From assembly GCF_000738775.1 (NCBI RefSeq), contig NZ_JPOC01000026.1, forward strand, positions 25,633 to 89,632: DNA of 64,000 nucleotides. The letters run 5' to 3'. The translations under genes and the position numbers were made by a program. Shown here piece after piece: positions 35,837 through 43,616 of this stretch (positions are counted from its first letter, which is position 1; each line of letters begins with the position of its first letter). This stretch comes from Prescottella defluvii. Lineage in GTDB: Bacteria; Actinomycetota; Actinomycetes; Mycobacteriales; Mycobacteriaceae. The notes below the pieces were generated by a model. That model did not search any database. It saw nothing but the letters and a program-made list of their open reading frames with translations, and was not told the DNA's origin.

Positions 35837-36252
35837 TGCCCCGACTCCCCGGCGTCGTCCGCCGAGTCGGGCTCGATCGACAGCTGCCGGGGCTCGACGC
35901 CCTCGACCGGGATCTCCGGGCAGTCCTTCCAGAGCCGATCGAGCGCATAGAAGTTGCGCTCGTCGACGTGCTGGACGTGGATGACGATGTCGACGTAGTC
36001 GAGCAGGGCCCAGCGGCCCTCACGGGTGCCCTCGCGGCGCACGGGCTTGTGCCCGGCCTCGCGCAGCTCGTCCTCGATGTTCTCGACGATCGCGTTGACC
36101 TGACGCTCGTTGTCGGCGGAGGCGATGACGAAGCAATCCGTGATCACCAACTGCTCCGAGACGTCGAGCACCACCACGTCCGTGGCCAACTTCTCGTCGG
36201 CCGCCAGTGCCGCGATGCGTGCCATTCCGATGGCGTCGTTCGATGCGCTCAC
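35833..36252 (-). CDS. rsfS: Ribosome silencing factor RsfS
   Basis: RsfS binds L14 on the large subunit and blocks subunit joining when nutrients are scarce. The 139-residue protein has the family core VVVLDVSEQLVITDCFVIAS, then NAIVENIEDELRE and EGRWALLDYVDIVIHVQ. An acidic tail ([13 protein letters not shown]) is added. It starts directly after the nadD stop (no gap) and overlaps gpgP. Confidence 0.94.
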   Translation of the reverse strand: MSASNDAIGMARIAALAADEKLATDVVVLDVSEQLVITDCFVIASADNERQVNAIVENIEDELREAGHKPVRREGTREGRWALLDYVDIVIHVQHVDERNFYALDRLWKDCPEIPVEGVEPRQLSIEPDSADDAGESGQ

Positions 36253-36993
36253 TCAGTGTTCTCCCGGTTCTGCTTGTACTGAAGATTGTGAAGGTTCGGC
36301 GGTCGCGTGTCGCGCCGGGACCGGCTCGGACATGGTGACCGCGCCGTCCAGTCGTGCCGCGCCGCTCGGCTGGTACAGGTTGCGCTTGCTGATGTACTGG
36401 ACCACGCCGTCCGGTACGAGGTACCAGACCGGCCGGTGCTCGCTCGCGCGCCGTCGGCACTCCGTCGACGAGATCGCCAGGGCCGGGATCTCGATCAGGG
36501 TCACCGCGTCCTGCGGCAACCGCTCGAGGTGCGACGAAAGGTGTTCGGTGTGCAGTTCGTAGCCGGGCCGGGACACGCCGACGAACTTGGCGAGCGCGAA
36601 CAGTTCCTCCCAGTCCTGCCACGACAGGATGCTCTCGAGCGCGTCGGCGCCCGTGATGAAGAACAGTTCGGCGTCGGGATGCTGCGTCCGCAGGTCCCGA
36701 AGCGTGTCCACCGTGTAGGTGACCTTGGCCCGGTCGACGTCGACACGGCTGACCGAGAACCGCGGATTCGACGCCGTGGCGATCACCGTCATCAGGTAGC
36801 GGTCCTCGGCGGGGCTGACCCGGCGATCGTCCTTCTGCCACGGCTGACCGGTCGGCACGAAGATCACTTCGTCGAGGTCGAATCGATCCGCGACCTCACT
36901 GGCCGCCACGAGGTGACCGTGGTGGATCGGATCGAAGGTGCCACCCATGACGCCGAGGCGGCGCCGTCGGGTGATCGCTGTCGGCTGCTGCAC
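36253..36993 (-). CDS. nadD: Nicotinate-nucleotide adenylyltransferase NadD
   Basis: NadD adenylylates nicotinate mononucleotide to deamido-NAD in NAD synthesis. It has the nucleotidyltransferase motif [12 protein letters not shown] (about residues 17-28) and the C-terminal [12 protein letters not shown] signature. Length is 246 residues, with a Ser/Glu-rich extension at the C terminus. The GTG start at 36993 lies 8 nt after TAAGCT, a possible -10 that would make this transcript leaderless. Otherwise it continues the operon from the VWA gene 36 bp upstream. Confidence 0.93.
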   Translation of the reverse strand: MQQPTAITRRRRLGVMGGTFDPIHHGHLVAASEVADRFDLDEVIFVPTGQPWQKDDRRVSPAEDRYLMTVIATASNPRFSVSRVDVDRAKVTYTVDTLRDLRTQHPDAELFFITGADALESILSWQDWEELFALAKFVGVSRPGYELHTEHLSSHLERLPQDAVTLIEIPALAISSTECRRRASEHRPVWYLVPDGVVQYISKRNLYQPSGAARLDGAVTMSEPVPARHATAEPSQSSVQAEPGEH

Positions 36994-37001
36994 GATGATC
37001 C

Positions 37002-37007
37002 AGCTTA
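37002..37007 (-). promoter_or_regulatory. nadD: Possible internal -10 before nadD
   Basis: TAAGCT on the minus strand ends 8 nt before the nadD GTG. This could give an internal leaderless promoter for nadD-rsfS-gpgP-octT. Confidence 0.3.
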
Positions 37008-37029
37008 CGGGTTGACGCAGCTCACGAAT

Positions 37030-38472
37030 TCACACAGGCAGCAATCCGGCGACCACGGCGGCCAGTTGCTGTGCGGATCGGCACTCGTGCATGTCGATCA
37101 CCTCGTTGTAGACCAGCGCCGCCGAGTCCCCGGTACCCCACTGACCACGTGGTTCCGGGTTGAGCCAGTGCGCGTGCTTGGCCACCGACACCAGGTGCTC
37201 GAGCGCGGGCAGACCGGCCGGCCGATAGTTGTTACGCCCGTCACCGAGGACCAGCAGCGAACTGCGACTGGTGATGGTGTGCGCGTACCGCTCCGCGAAC
37301 ACCCCGAGCGCGTGGCCGTAGTCGGAGTGGCCGTCGTACGTGATCAGGTCGGCCTCGCGGACCATCCGCGACATCGCGACGCCCAGGTCGGAGCCCGCGT
37401 CGAAGAACCGGGTGACCTCGTCGGTGGTGTCGATGAACGCGAAGATGCGCACCCGCGAGAACTGCTCGCGCAGCGCATGGACCAGGAGCAGGGTGAAGTG
37501 CGAGAACCCGGCCACCGAACCCGAGACGTCACACAGCAGCACCAGTTCGGGCCGGGCCGGGCGCGGCTTGCGCTGCACCAGGTCGATCGGGACACCGCCC
37601 GTCGACATCGACTTGCGCAGCGTGCGGCGCAGGTCGATCGCACCTGCCCGGGCTCGACTGCGACGCACCGCCAGGCGGCTCGCCAGCAGCCGCGCCAGCG
37701 GCGTGACGCTGCGCCGCAGCGCCGTCAGTTCCGAGTCCGACGCGCGCAGGAAGTCGACCTCCTCGGCGAGCTTGGGCACGCCGTAGTTCGCGACCCGTTC
37801 CTTGCCGATGTGTTCCGCGGACCGTCGGCGGGTCTCCGCCTCGACCATCTTCCGGAAGTCGGTGATCCGCTGCACCGCGGCGCGCTTGGCGACCTCCGAC
37901 GCGTAGTCCCCGCCGGGGCGTTCGCCGTCCTGCTGATTGCCGAGCAGCCCGGAGAGGATCTTCTCGATCAGCCTGTCGGGGGCGACGTTGCGTAGCGCCT
38001 GGTACGCCGAGAACGAGGGACCGTTGGACCATTCGTACCGGCCGAGTTCATCGACCATCTGCGCGACCAGCACCTCGAGTTGCGCGAGCGCCTCCGGAGA
38101 GTCGTCGGAGAGGAGGTCGGCGAGCAGTTCCCGCAGTGCATCGAGGTCGATCTCGCCGTCCGGCGACCGCGGCAGCGACCGGTCCTGGTCACTGTCGTCG
38201 CGCCGGCCGACGCCGACCGGGAACCACAGGTCGAACAGCGCGTCGAAGGTCGCGCGGTGCGTGGGGCGACGCAGCAGCGAGCAGGCGAGCCCCTCGCGCA
38301 GCGCTTCCCGGTCGAGCAGGTCGAGGACCGCCATCACCCGGCCGGCGTCGACGGTCTCGGACGGGCCGACCGCAATCCCGCGCCGCCGCAACGCCTCCAC
38401 GAAGTCGACGAGATGACCGGGGATACCGAACGGCGCGGGCGGGCCGCCGCGGCGGGCAGACGGTGTGACCAT
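37030..38472 (-). CDS. VWA domain protein, CoxE-like
   Basis: This is a 480-residue cytoplasmic protein with a C-terminal von Willebrand A domain. The metal-ion site DVSGSVAGFS begins it, followed by Thr and Asp positions in TTDEVTRF and YDGHSDYGHA. The N-terminal 250 residues are helical. It follows a MoxR-type ATPase, the usual pair that acts as a chaperone for metal-enzyme maturation or remodelling. M. tuberculosis has the same pair between nadD and proA. The ATG at 38472 is 13 bp after the ATPase stop. Confidence 0.87.
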   Translation of the reverse strand: MVTPSARRGGPPAPFGIPGHLVDFVEALRRRGIAVGPSETVDAGRVMAVLDLLDREALREGLACSLLRRPTHRATFDALFDLWFPVGVGRRDDSDQDRSLPRSPDGEIDLDALRELLADLLSDDSPEALAQLEVLVAQMVDELGRYEWSNGPSFSAYQALRNVAPDRLIEKILSGLLGNQQDGERPGGDYASEVAKRAAVQRITDFRKMVEAETRRRSAEHIGKERVANYGVPKLAEEVDFLRASDSELTALRRSVTPLARLLASRLAVRRSRARAGAIDLRRTLRKSMSTGGVPIDLVQRKPRPARPELVLLCDVSGSVAGFSHFTLLLVHALREQFSRVRIFAFIDTTDEVTRFFDAGSDLGVAMSRMVREADLITYDGHSDYGHALGVFAERYAHTITSRSSLLVLGDGRNNYRPAGLPALEHLVSVAKHAHWLNPEPRGQWGTGDSAALVYNEVIDMHECRSAQQLAAVVAGLLPV

Positions 38473-38485
38473 CGGCTCGGCCCTC

Positions 38486-39367
38486 TCAGTTGAGGCGCAG
38501 CTCGGCGGCGGCGCGCTGCTGATCGGCGCGGTGCTTGAGCACCACACCCATCGTGGCGCGGACCGCATCGTCGTCGAGGGTGTCGAGTCCCAGCGCGAGC
38601 AGGGTGCGCCCCCAGTCGATGGTCTCCGACACCGACGGCACCTTCTTGAGCTGCATCCCGCGCAGCACGTTCACCGTGCGCACGAGCTGTTCGGCGACGG
38701 CCTCGGGCAGCTCCGGGACCCGGCTCGCGAGGATCCGCCGCTCGAGTTCGGCGTCGGGGAACTCGAGGTGCAGGAACAGGCAGCGCCGTTTGAGCGCCTC
38801 CGACAGTTCCCGCGTCGCGTTGGAGGTGAGCACCGCGAACGGCTTGCGGGTCGCGGTGATCGTCCCCAGTTCGGGGATGGTGACCGCGAAGTCGCTGAGG
38901 ACCTCGAGCAGCAGGCCCTCGATCTCGACGTCCGCCTTGTCGACCTCGTCGATCAGCAGCACCGTCGGGTCCTCACGCCGGATCGCGGTCAGCAGCGGGC
39001 GCGACAGCAGGAACTCCTCGGAGAACACGTCCTGCTTCGTCGCGTCCCAGCTGTGGTCGCTGCCGGCTTGGATGCGCAGGATCTGCTTCGCGTGGTTCCA
39101 CTCGTAGAGCGCACGGGACTCGTCGACGCCCTCGTAGCACTGCAGGCGCACCAGCTCCGCGCCGGTCGTCTGCGCGACGGCCCGCGCCAGCTCGGTCTTG
39201 CCGACACCGGCAGGCCCCTCGATCAGGAGCGGCTTGCCCAGCCGGTCCGCGAGGAACACCGCGGTCGCGGTGGCCTTGTCGGACAGGTAGCCGGTCTCGG
39301 CGAGACGCGCGACGACATCGTCGACGCTCGCGAACAGCGGCGGTGCGGTCGGCAGGGCGCGATCCAC
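38486..39367 (-). CDS. MoxR-family AAA+ ATPase
   Basis: This 293-residue AAA+ ATPase shows Walker A EGPAGVGKTELA, Walker B VLLIDEVDKAD, sensor 1 AVLTSNATRELSEALKRRC (with the arginine finger), and a lid domain. MoxR ATPases work with VWA proteins such as the next gene. The GTG at 39367 is preferred because AAAGGAG lies 6 nt upstream; the frame to 39571 overlaps proA. It begins 19 bp after the proA stop. Confidence 0.9.
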   Translation of the reverse strand: MDRALPTAPPLFASVDDVVARLAETGYLSDKATATAVFLADRLGKPLLIEGPAGVGKTELARAVAQTTGAELVRLQCYEGVDESRALYEWNHAKQILRIQAGSDHSWDATKQDVFSEEFLLSRPLLTAIRREDPTVLLIDEVDKADVEIEGLLLEVLSDFAVTIPELGTITATRKPFAVLTSNATRELSEALKRRCLFLHLEFPDAELERRILASRVPELPEAVAEQLVRTVNVLRGMQLKKVPSVSETIDWGRTLLALGLDTLDDDAVRATMGVVLKHRADQQRAAAELRLN

Positions 39368-39386
39368 GCTCGCTCCTTTCGGGCCG

Positions 39387-40670
39387 TCAGGCCGGTCGGG
39401 TATGACCGTCTCCCCAGACAGTCCACTTGGTCGAGGTGAGCTCGCCCAGCCCCATCGGGCCGCGAGCGTGCAGCTTCTGCGTGGAGATTCCGATCTCCGC
39501 ACCGAACCCGAACTGCTCACCGTCGGTGAACGCGGTCGAGGCGTTGACCATAACCGCGGCGGCGTCGACACGGGCGGTGAACTCGCGTGCCGCGGACAGA
39601 TCGGACGTCACGATGGCCTCGGTGTGGCCGGTGCCGTAACGGTCGATGTGCTCGACGGCGGCGTCGAGACCGTCGACGACCTTGAGCGCGATGTCGAGGG
39701 TCAGGTACTCCTCGGACCAGTCGGCGTCGGTGGCCGGGACCAGCCCGGGCAGGTCGCCGTGCACGGTGACGCTGTGCATCTGCAGTGCCTGCAACAACTT
39801 CGGCACCGCGGTGTCGGCGATCGCGGCGTCGACCAGCAGTGTCTCCACGGTGTTGCACACGCTGGGGCGGCGGGTCTTCGCGTTGAGGACGATCTTCTCG
39901 GCCATCTCCAGATCGGCCGCGGCGTGGACGTAGACGTGGCAGTTGCCGACACCCGTCTCGATCGTGGGCACGGTGGCGTCACGCACGACGGCATTGATCA
40001 GCCCGGCACCACCGCGCGGGATGACGACGTCGACGAGCCCGCGCGCCTGGATGAGGTGGGTGACGCTGGAGCGGTCGGCGCTGGGCAGCAACTGGACGGC
40101 GTCCTCGGGCAGTCCCTGCTCGGCGAGCGACGCACGCAGCACCTTCACGAGCGCGGCATTGGAGTGCGCCGCCGACGACGATCCGCGCAGCAGGGCCGCG
40201 TTGCCGGACTTGAGCGCGAGACCGAACGCGTCGACCGTGACGTTGGGGCGGGCCTCGTAGACCATGCCGACGACACCGAGGGGGACACGGACCTGACGGA
40301 TCTCGAGGCCGTTGGGCAGCGTGGAACCGCGGACGATCTCACCGACCGGATCCTGCAGCCCCGCGACCTGACGCAGACCCGACGCGATGCCCTCGACACG
40401 GTCGGCCGTCAGGCGCAGCCGGTCGAGCAGCGACTCCTCGGTGCCGGACGCGCGCGCGGCCTCGATGTCCTCGGCGTTGGCGGCGAGGACCGCGTCGGTG
40501 GCGGCGAGGACGGCATCGGCGGCCGCGTGCAGCGCGGCGTCCTTCTGTGCCGTGGTCAGCAGGGCCAGGACCCGGGACGCGACACGTGCGCGACGGGCGG
40601 CGTCGTGCACCGCCTCCCGGGTGTCCCCGGCTTCGCCGGCTGCGGGTGAAGTATGCGTCGCGGCAGTCAT
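39387..40670 (-). CDS. proA: Gamma-glutamyl phosphate reductase ProA
   Basis: ProA makes glutamate-5-semialdehyde in proline synthesis, after ProB. The 427-residue aldehyde-dehydrogenase-fold enzyme has the catalytic Cys in [14 protein letters not shown], the NADPH-site segment [16 protein letters not shown] and the typical ending [19 protein letters not shown]. Its partner proB is 11 kb away in the obg operon. TAATCT ends 6 nt before the ATG, so the mRNA is probably leaderless. Confidence 0.96.
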   Translation of the reverse strand: MTAATHTSPAAGEAGDTREAVHDAARRARVASRVLALLTTAQKDAALHAAADAVLAATDAVLAANAEDIEAARASGTEESLLDRLRLTADRVEGIASGLRQVAGLQDPVGEIVRGSTLPNGLEIRQVRVPLGVVGMVYEARPNVTVDAFGLALKSGNAALLRGSSSAAHSNAALVKVLRASLAEQGLPEDAVQLLPSADRSSVTHLIQARGLVDVVIPRGGAGLINAVVRDATVPTIETGVGNCHVYVHAAADLEMAEKIVLNAKTRRPSVCNTVETLLVDAAIADTAVPKLLQALQMHSVTVHGDLPGLVPATDADWSEEYLTLDIALKVVDGLDAAVEHIDRYGTGHTEAIVTSDLSAAREFTARVDAAAVMVNASTAFTDGEQFGFGAEIGISTQKLHARGPMGLGELTSTKWTVWGDGHTRPA

Positions 40671-40676
40671 GTCTAC

Positions 40677-40706
40677 AGATTAGCCACCGCACCGGGCGCA
40701 TAATCT
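40677..40706. promoter_or_regulatory. Divergent promoter region proA / amino-acid permease
   Basis: On the minus strand TAATCT (40677-40682) is 6 nt from the proA ATG. On the plus strand TAATCT (40701-40706), with CATAAT overlapping it, is 29 nt before the permease ATG. Both fit within a 65-bp intergenic region, so the two promoters must influence each other. Confidence 0.45.
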
Positions 40707-40735
40707 ATCTGCCCACGCGCCGTCTGCGTAAGGAA

Positions 40736-42127
40736 ATGTCAGTGTCACGACACGGGACGATCGACGAAGCACCCTCGGAGGGGTACAGCCGCGGACTGAA
40801 CTCCCGCACCATCCAGATGATCGCACTCGGTGGCGCCATCGGTACCGGACTGTTCTACGGCGCCGGCGGCGCGATCGAGGAGGCCGGACCGTCCCTGATC
40901 CTGGCCTACCTCGCGGCCGGACTCGTGATCTTCGTCATCATGCGGGCCCTCGGTGAGCTCCTCACCTACCGGCCCGTGTCGGGCAGTTTCGCCGAGTACG
41001 CCGAGGAGTTCCTCGGCCGCTTCTTCGGATTCGCGACCGGGTGGGCGTACTGGGCGGTGTGGGCCGCGACCTGCATGGCGGAGATCACCGTCGCCGGCAA
41101 GTACGTCGAGTACTGGTGGCCGAGTGTGCCCACATGGCTGACCGCGCTGGTGGTGCTGCTCGTGCTGTTCGGCGCCAACCTCATCTCGGTGAAACTATTC
41201 GGCGAGGCCGAGTTCTGGTTCTCCGCCATCAAGATCACCGCCATTCTGGGCATGATCCTCATCGGAATCGGGGTGCTCACGATCGGCTTCGGCCACGCCA
41301 CCAACCCGACCGTGACGAACCTGTGGGCCGACGGCGGCGTCTTCCCGAACGGCTTCGGCAGCGCACTGATGAGTCTGCAGGTCGTGATGTTCGCATACGT
41401 CGGCGTGGAACTGGTCGGCGTCACGGCAGGCGAAGCCGAGAATCCCAAGCAGACGCTGCGCAAGGCGATCAACACGCTGCCGTTCCGCATCGGCCTGTTC
41501 TACGTCGGATCCCTCGTCGTCATCCTCTCGGTGGCGAGTTGGCGGGACTTCGAGGCCGGCAAGAGCCCGTTCGTCGAGGTGCTCGAACAGATCGGCATCC
41601 CGGCCGCCGCGGGCATCATGAACTTCGTGCTGCTCACCGCGGCGCTGTCGTCGTGCAACTCCGGTATCTACTCCACCGGCCGGATGCTGCGGAGCCTCTC
41701 GCTGCGCCGCGAGGCGCCCGCGGCGCTGAGCAAACTCAGCCGCCGACAGGTTCCGTACGCCGGAATCACCATGTCGGCCGGCACGATGGTCATCGGCGTC
41801 GTCGTCAACCTGCTCTCCCCCGATCGCGCCTTCGTCTACATCACGTCGGTGTCGACCATCGGGATCATCTTCGTGTGGGGCGTGATCCTCGTGTGCCATC
41901 TCCGGTACCGACGGTTCGTCAACCGCGGCGCACTGCCCGCATCCGACTACCGACTCCCCGGCGCGCCGTACACCAACTGGATCGCACTGACCTTCCTGTC
42001 GTTCGTCGTCGTGCTGCTCTTCTTCACCGAGGCCGGCCGGATCGCACTCATGGTCGGCGCGGTGTTCGGCGTGCTGGTGGGCGGCGGCTACTACGCCCTC
42101 CTCGGCCGCGCGTCGTCACGGTTCTGA
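40736..42127 (+). CDS. Amino-acid permease (APC superfamily, AAT family)
   Basis: This 463-residue transporter has twelve predicted membrane helices. The helix-1 motif IALGGAIGTGLFYGAG is typical of the AroP/GabP/AnsP/CycA branch, as are GFATGWAYWAVW and ENPKQTLRKAINT. The precise amino acid cannot be read from the sequence. The N-terminal tail SRHGTIDEAPSEGYSRGLNSR is cytoplasmic. The ATG at 40736 follows TAAGGAA. It is divergent from proA, although a proline substrate is only a guess. Confidence 0.88.
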   Translation: MSVSRHGTIDEAPSEGYSRGLNSRTIQMIALGGAIGTGLFYGAGGAIEEAGPSLILAYLAAGLVIFVIMRALGELLTYRPVSGSFAEYAEEFLGRFFGFATGWAYWAVWAATCMAEITVAGKYVEYWWPSVPTWLTALVVLLVLFGANLISVKLFGEAEFWFSAIKITAILGMILIGIGVLTIGFGHATNPTVTNLWADGGVFPNGFGSALMSLQVVMFAYVGVELVGVTAGEAENPKQTLRKAINTLPFRIGLFYVGSLVVILSVASWRDFEAGKSPFVEVLEQIGIPAAAGIMNFVLLTAALSSCNSGIYSTGRMLRSLSLRREAPAALSKLSRRQVPYAGITMSAGTMVIGVVVNLLSPDRAFVYITSVSTIGIIFVWGVILVCHLRYRRFVNRGALPASDYRLPGAPYTNWIALTFLSFVVVLLFFTEAGRIALMVGAVFGVLVGGGYYALLGRASSRF

Positions 42128-42157
42128 CGGCAGCGCCGCCACGGCTAGCCTCGATCC

Positions 42158-43030
42158 ATGACGGAGAACAGGGTGGTCGTCGTCGGCAGCATCAACATGG
42201 ACCTCGTGGCGAGGACGCCGCGAATGCCCGCACCCGGCGAGACCGTTCTCGGCACGTCGTTCACGACGACGCCGGGTGGGAAGGGCTCGAACCAGGCGAT
42301 CGCGGCGGCGAAGGCCGGGGCCGACGTCGTCTTCGTGGGCGCGGTGGGCGACGACACCTTCGCACTGGAACTGCGTCAGGCCCTCGTGGACGCGGAGGTC
42401 GACGCCGAGCGCCTGCGGGAGGTCGAGGGACCCAGCGGGGTCGCCGTGATCACCGTCGACGACGACGGGCAGAACTCGATCGTCGTGATCCCCGGCGCCA
42501 ACGCGCTCGTCGCCGACCCGACGGACGCGGAACTGCGTGCGGTCGCCGGCGCCGACGTCCTGCTGTGTCAGTTGGAGATTCCCCTCGACACGGTGACCGC
42601 GGCGGCCCTGCACGCCGCCCGGCACGACACCGTGGTGATGCTCAACCCGTCTCCGGCACAGCCCCTTCCGGCCGAGCTGATCGAGGCGGTCGACGTCCTC
42701 GTCGTCAACGAGACCGAGGAACGGCAACTCGGTGAGAACACGCTCGCGCGGGTCGCGCACGTCGTGACGACCCTCGGCGCCGACGGCGCCCGCTACCGCG
42801 GCCCGCAAGGCGAACGGGTGCACGTCGACTCCCCCACCGTCGACGCGATCGACACCACGGGTGCCGGCGATGCTTTCACCGGCGCGCTCGCCGTCGCCTG
42901 GCACCGCGGGCCGCGGGAGGCGTTGGCCTTCGCCTGCGCCGCGGGCGCGCTGGCCACGACACGACCCGGGGCGGCCGCGGCGTCACCTACCCGGGCCGAG
43001 ACGGACGCGCTGGTGGCCAGACAGGGCTGA
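42158..43030 (+). CDS. rbsK: Ribokinase (PfkB family)
   Basis: Ribokinase phosphorylates D-ribose to ribose-5-phosphate. The 290-residue protein has both PfkB signatures: the N-terminal GGKGSNQAIAAAKAGADV and the C-terminal DTTGAGDAFTGALAVAW with the catalytic Asp. GSINMDLV at the start is typical of RbsK. No ribose transporter is adjacent, so it probably salvages intracellular ribose. TAGCCT ends 6 nt before the ATG (leaderless type). Confidence 0.88.
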   Translation: MTENRVVVVGSINMDLVARTPRMPAPGETVLGTSFTTTPGGKGSNQAIAAAKAGADVVFVGAVGDDTFALELRQALVDAEVDAERLREVEGPSGVAVITVDDDGQNSIVVIPGANALVADPTDAELRAVAGADVLLCQLEIPLDTVTAAALHAARHDTVVMLNPSPAQPLPAELIEAVDVLVVNETEERQLGENTLARVAHVVTTLGADGARYRGPQGERVHVDSPTVDAIDTTGAGDAFTGALAVAWHRGPREALAFACAAGALATTRPGAAAASPTRAETDALVARQG

Positions 43031-43065
43031 CCCGGAAAAGCTGACCCGGAAAGCTGACCAGAAAA
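43026..43065 (+). repeat. Three tandem near-copies of a 13-14 bp unit after rbsK
   Basis: The units read GCTGACCCGGAAAA, GCTGACCCGGAAA and GCTGACCAGAAAA. The first contains the rbsK stop codon, and the last ends 4 bp before the -35 box of the next gene. It could be slippage or a row of binding sites. Confidence 0.8.
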
Positions 43066-43069
43066 CGGG

Positions 43070-43098
43070 TTGGCACCCCGAACCGCCGGGCGTACGGT
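43070..43098 (+). promoter_or_regulatory. Promoter of the GNAT gene
   Basis: TTGGCA (43070-43075) and TACGGT (43093-43098) are 17 bp apart. The -10 ends 7 nt before the ATG at 43106, so the transcript should be leaderless. This is one of the best complete promoters in the window. Confidence 0.6.
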
Positions 43099-43105
43099 CC
43101 ACAGG

Positions 43106-43564
43106 ATGAGCACATCGATCGACCCCGTTCTGCGCCCGTGTCACGGCCCGACCGAATGGCCGTCCCTCGTCCGGATCTGGCGCAGCGCGGTCGAGGCGAC
43201 GCACACCTTCCTCACCGCCGAGGACATCGAGTTCTACGCGTCGCGGATGGCGAGTGACTACCTGCCGGCCGTCGAACTGACGGTCGCCGACGTCGACGGC
43301 ACACCCGCAGGCTTCTCGGGAATCGCCGGCAACTCCCTCGAAATGCTGTTCGTCGACGACGCGTATCGCGGGCGCGGCATCGGTTCCGCCCTGCTCAGGC
43401 GCGCACTCGCAGAACACCCCGACCTGATCCTCGACGTCAACGAACAGAATCCGCAGGCCGTCGGGTTCTACGAGCGCCACGGGTTCGTCACGTCGAGCCG
43501 CTCGGAGACCGACGCCGACGGCCGCCCGTTCCCGATCCTGCACATGGTGCGGTCGACCGACTGA
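43106..43564 (+). CDS. GNAT-family N-acetyltransferase
   Basis: This 152-residue acetyl-CoA-dependent acetyltransferase has the GNAT core VDDAYRGRGIGSALLRRAL (CoA pyrophosphate-binding R/Q-x-x-G-x-G/A) and the ending NPQAVGFYERHGFV. It is similar to small YjaB/PhnO-like members; the substrate is unknown. The ATG at 43106 is chosen over 43070 because it fits the promoter and avoids overlap with the tandem repeat. Confidence 0.87.
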   Translation: MSTSIDPVLRPCHGPTEWPSLVRIWRSAVEATHTFLTAEDIEFYASRMASDYLPAVELTVADVDGTPAGFSGIAGNSLEMLFVDDAYRGRGIGSALLRRALAEHPDLILDVNEQNPQAVGFYERHGFVTSSRSETDADGRPFPILHMVRSTD

Positions 43565-43616
43565 GCTCGACCACCGCGATACCGGGCCTGTCGGCCCCCT
43601 CGGGCACGATGGACTC

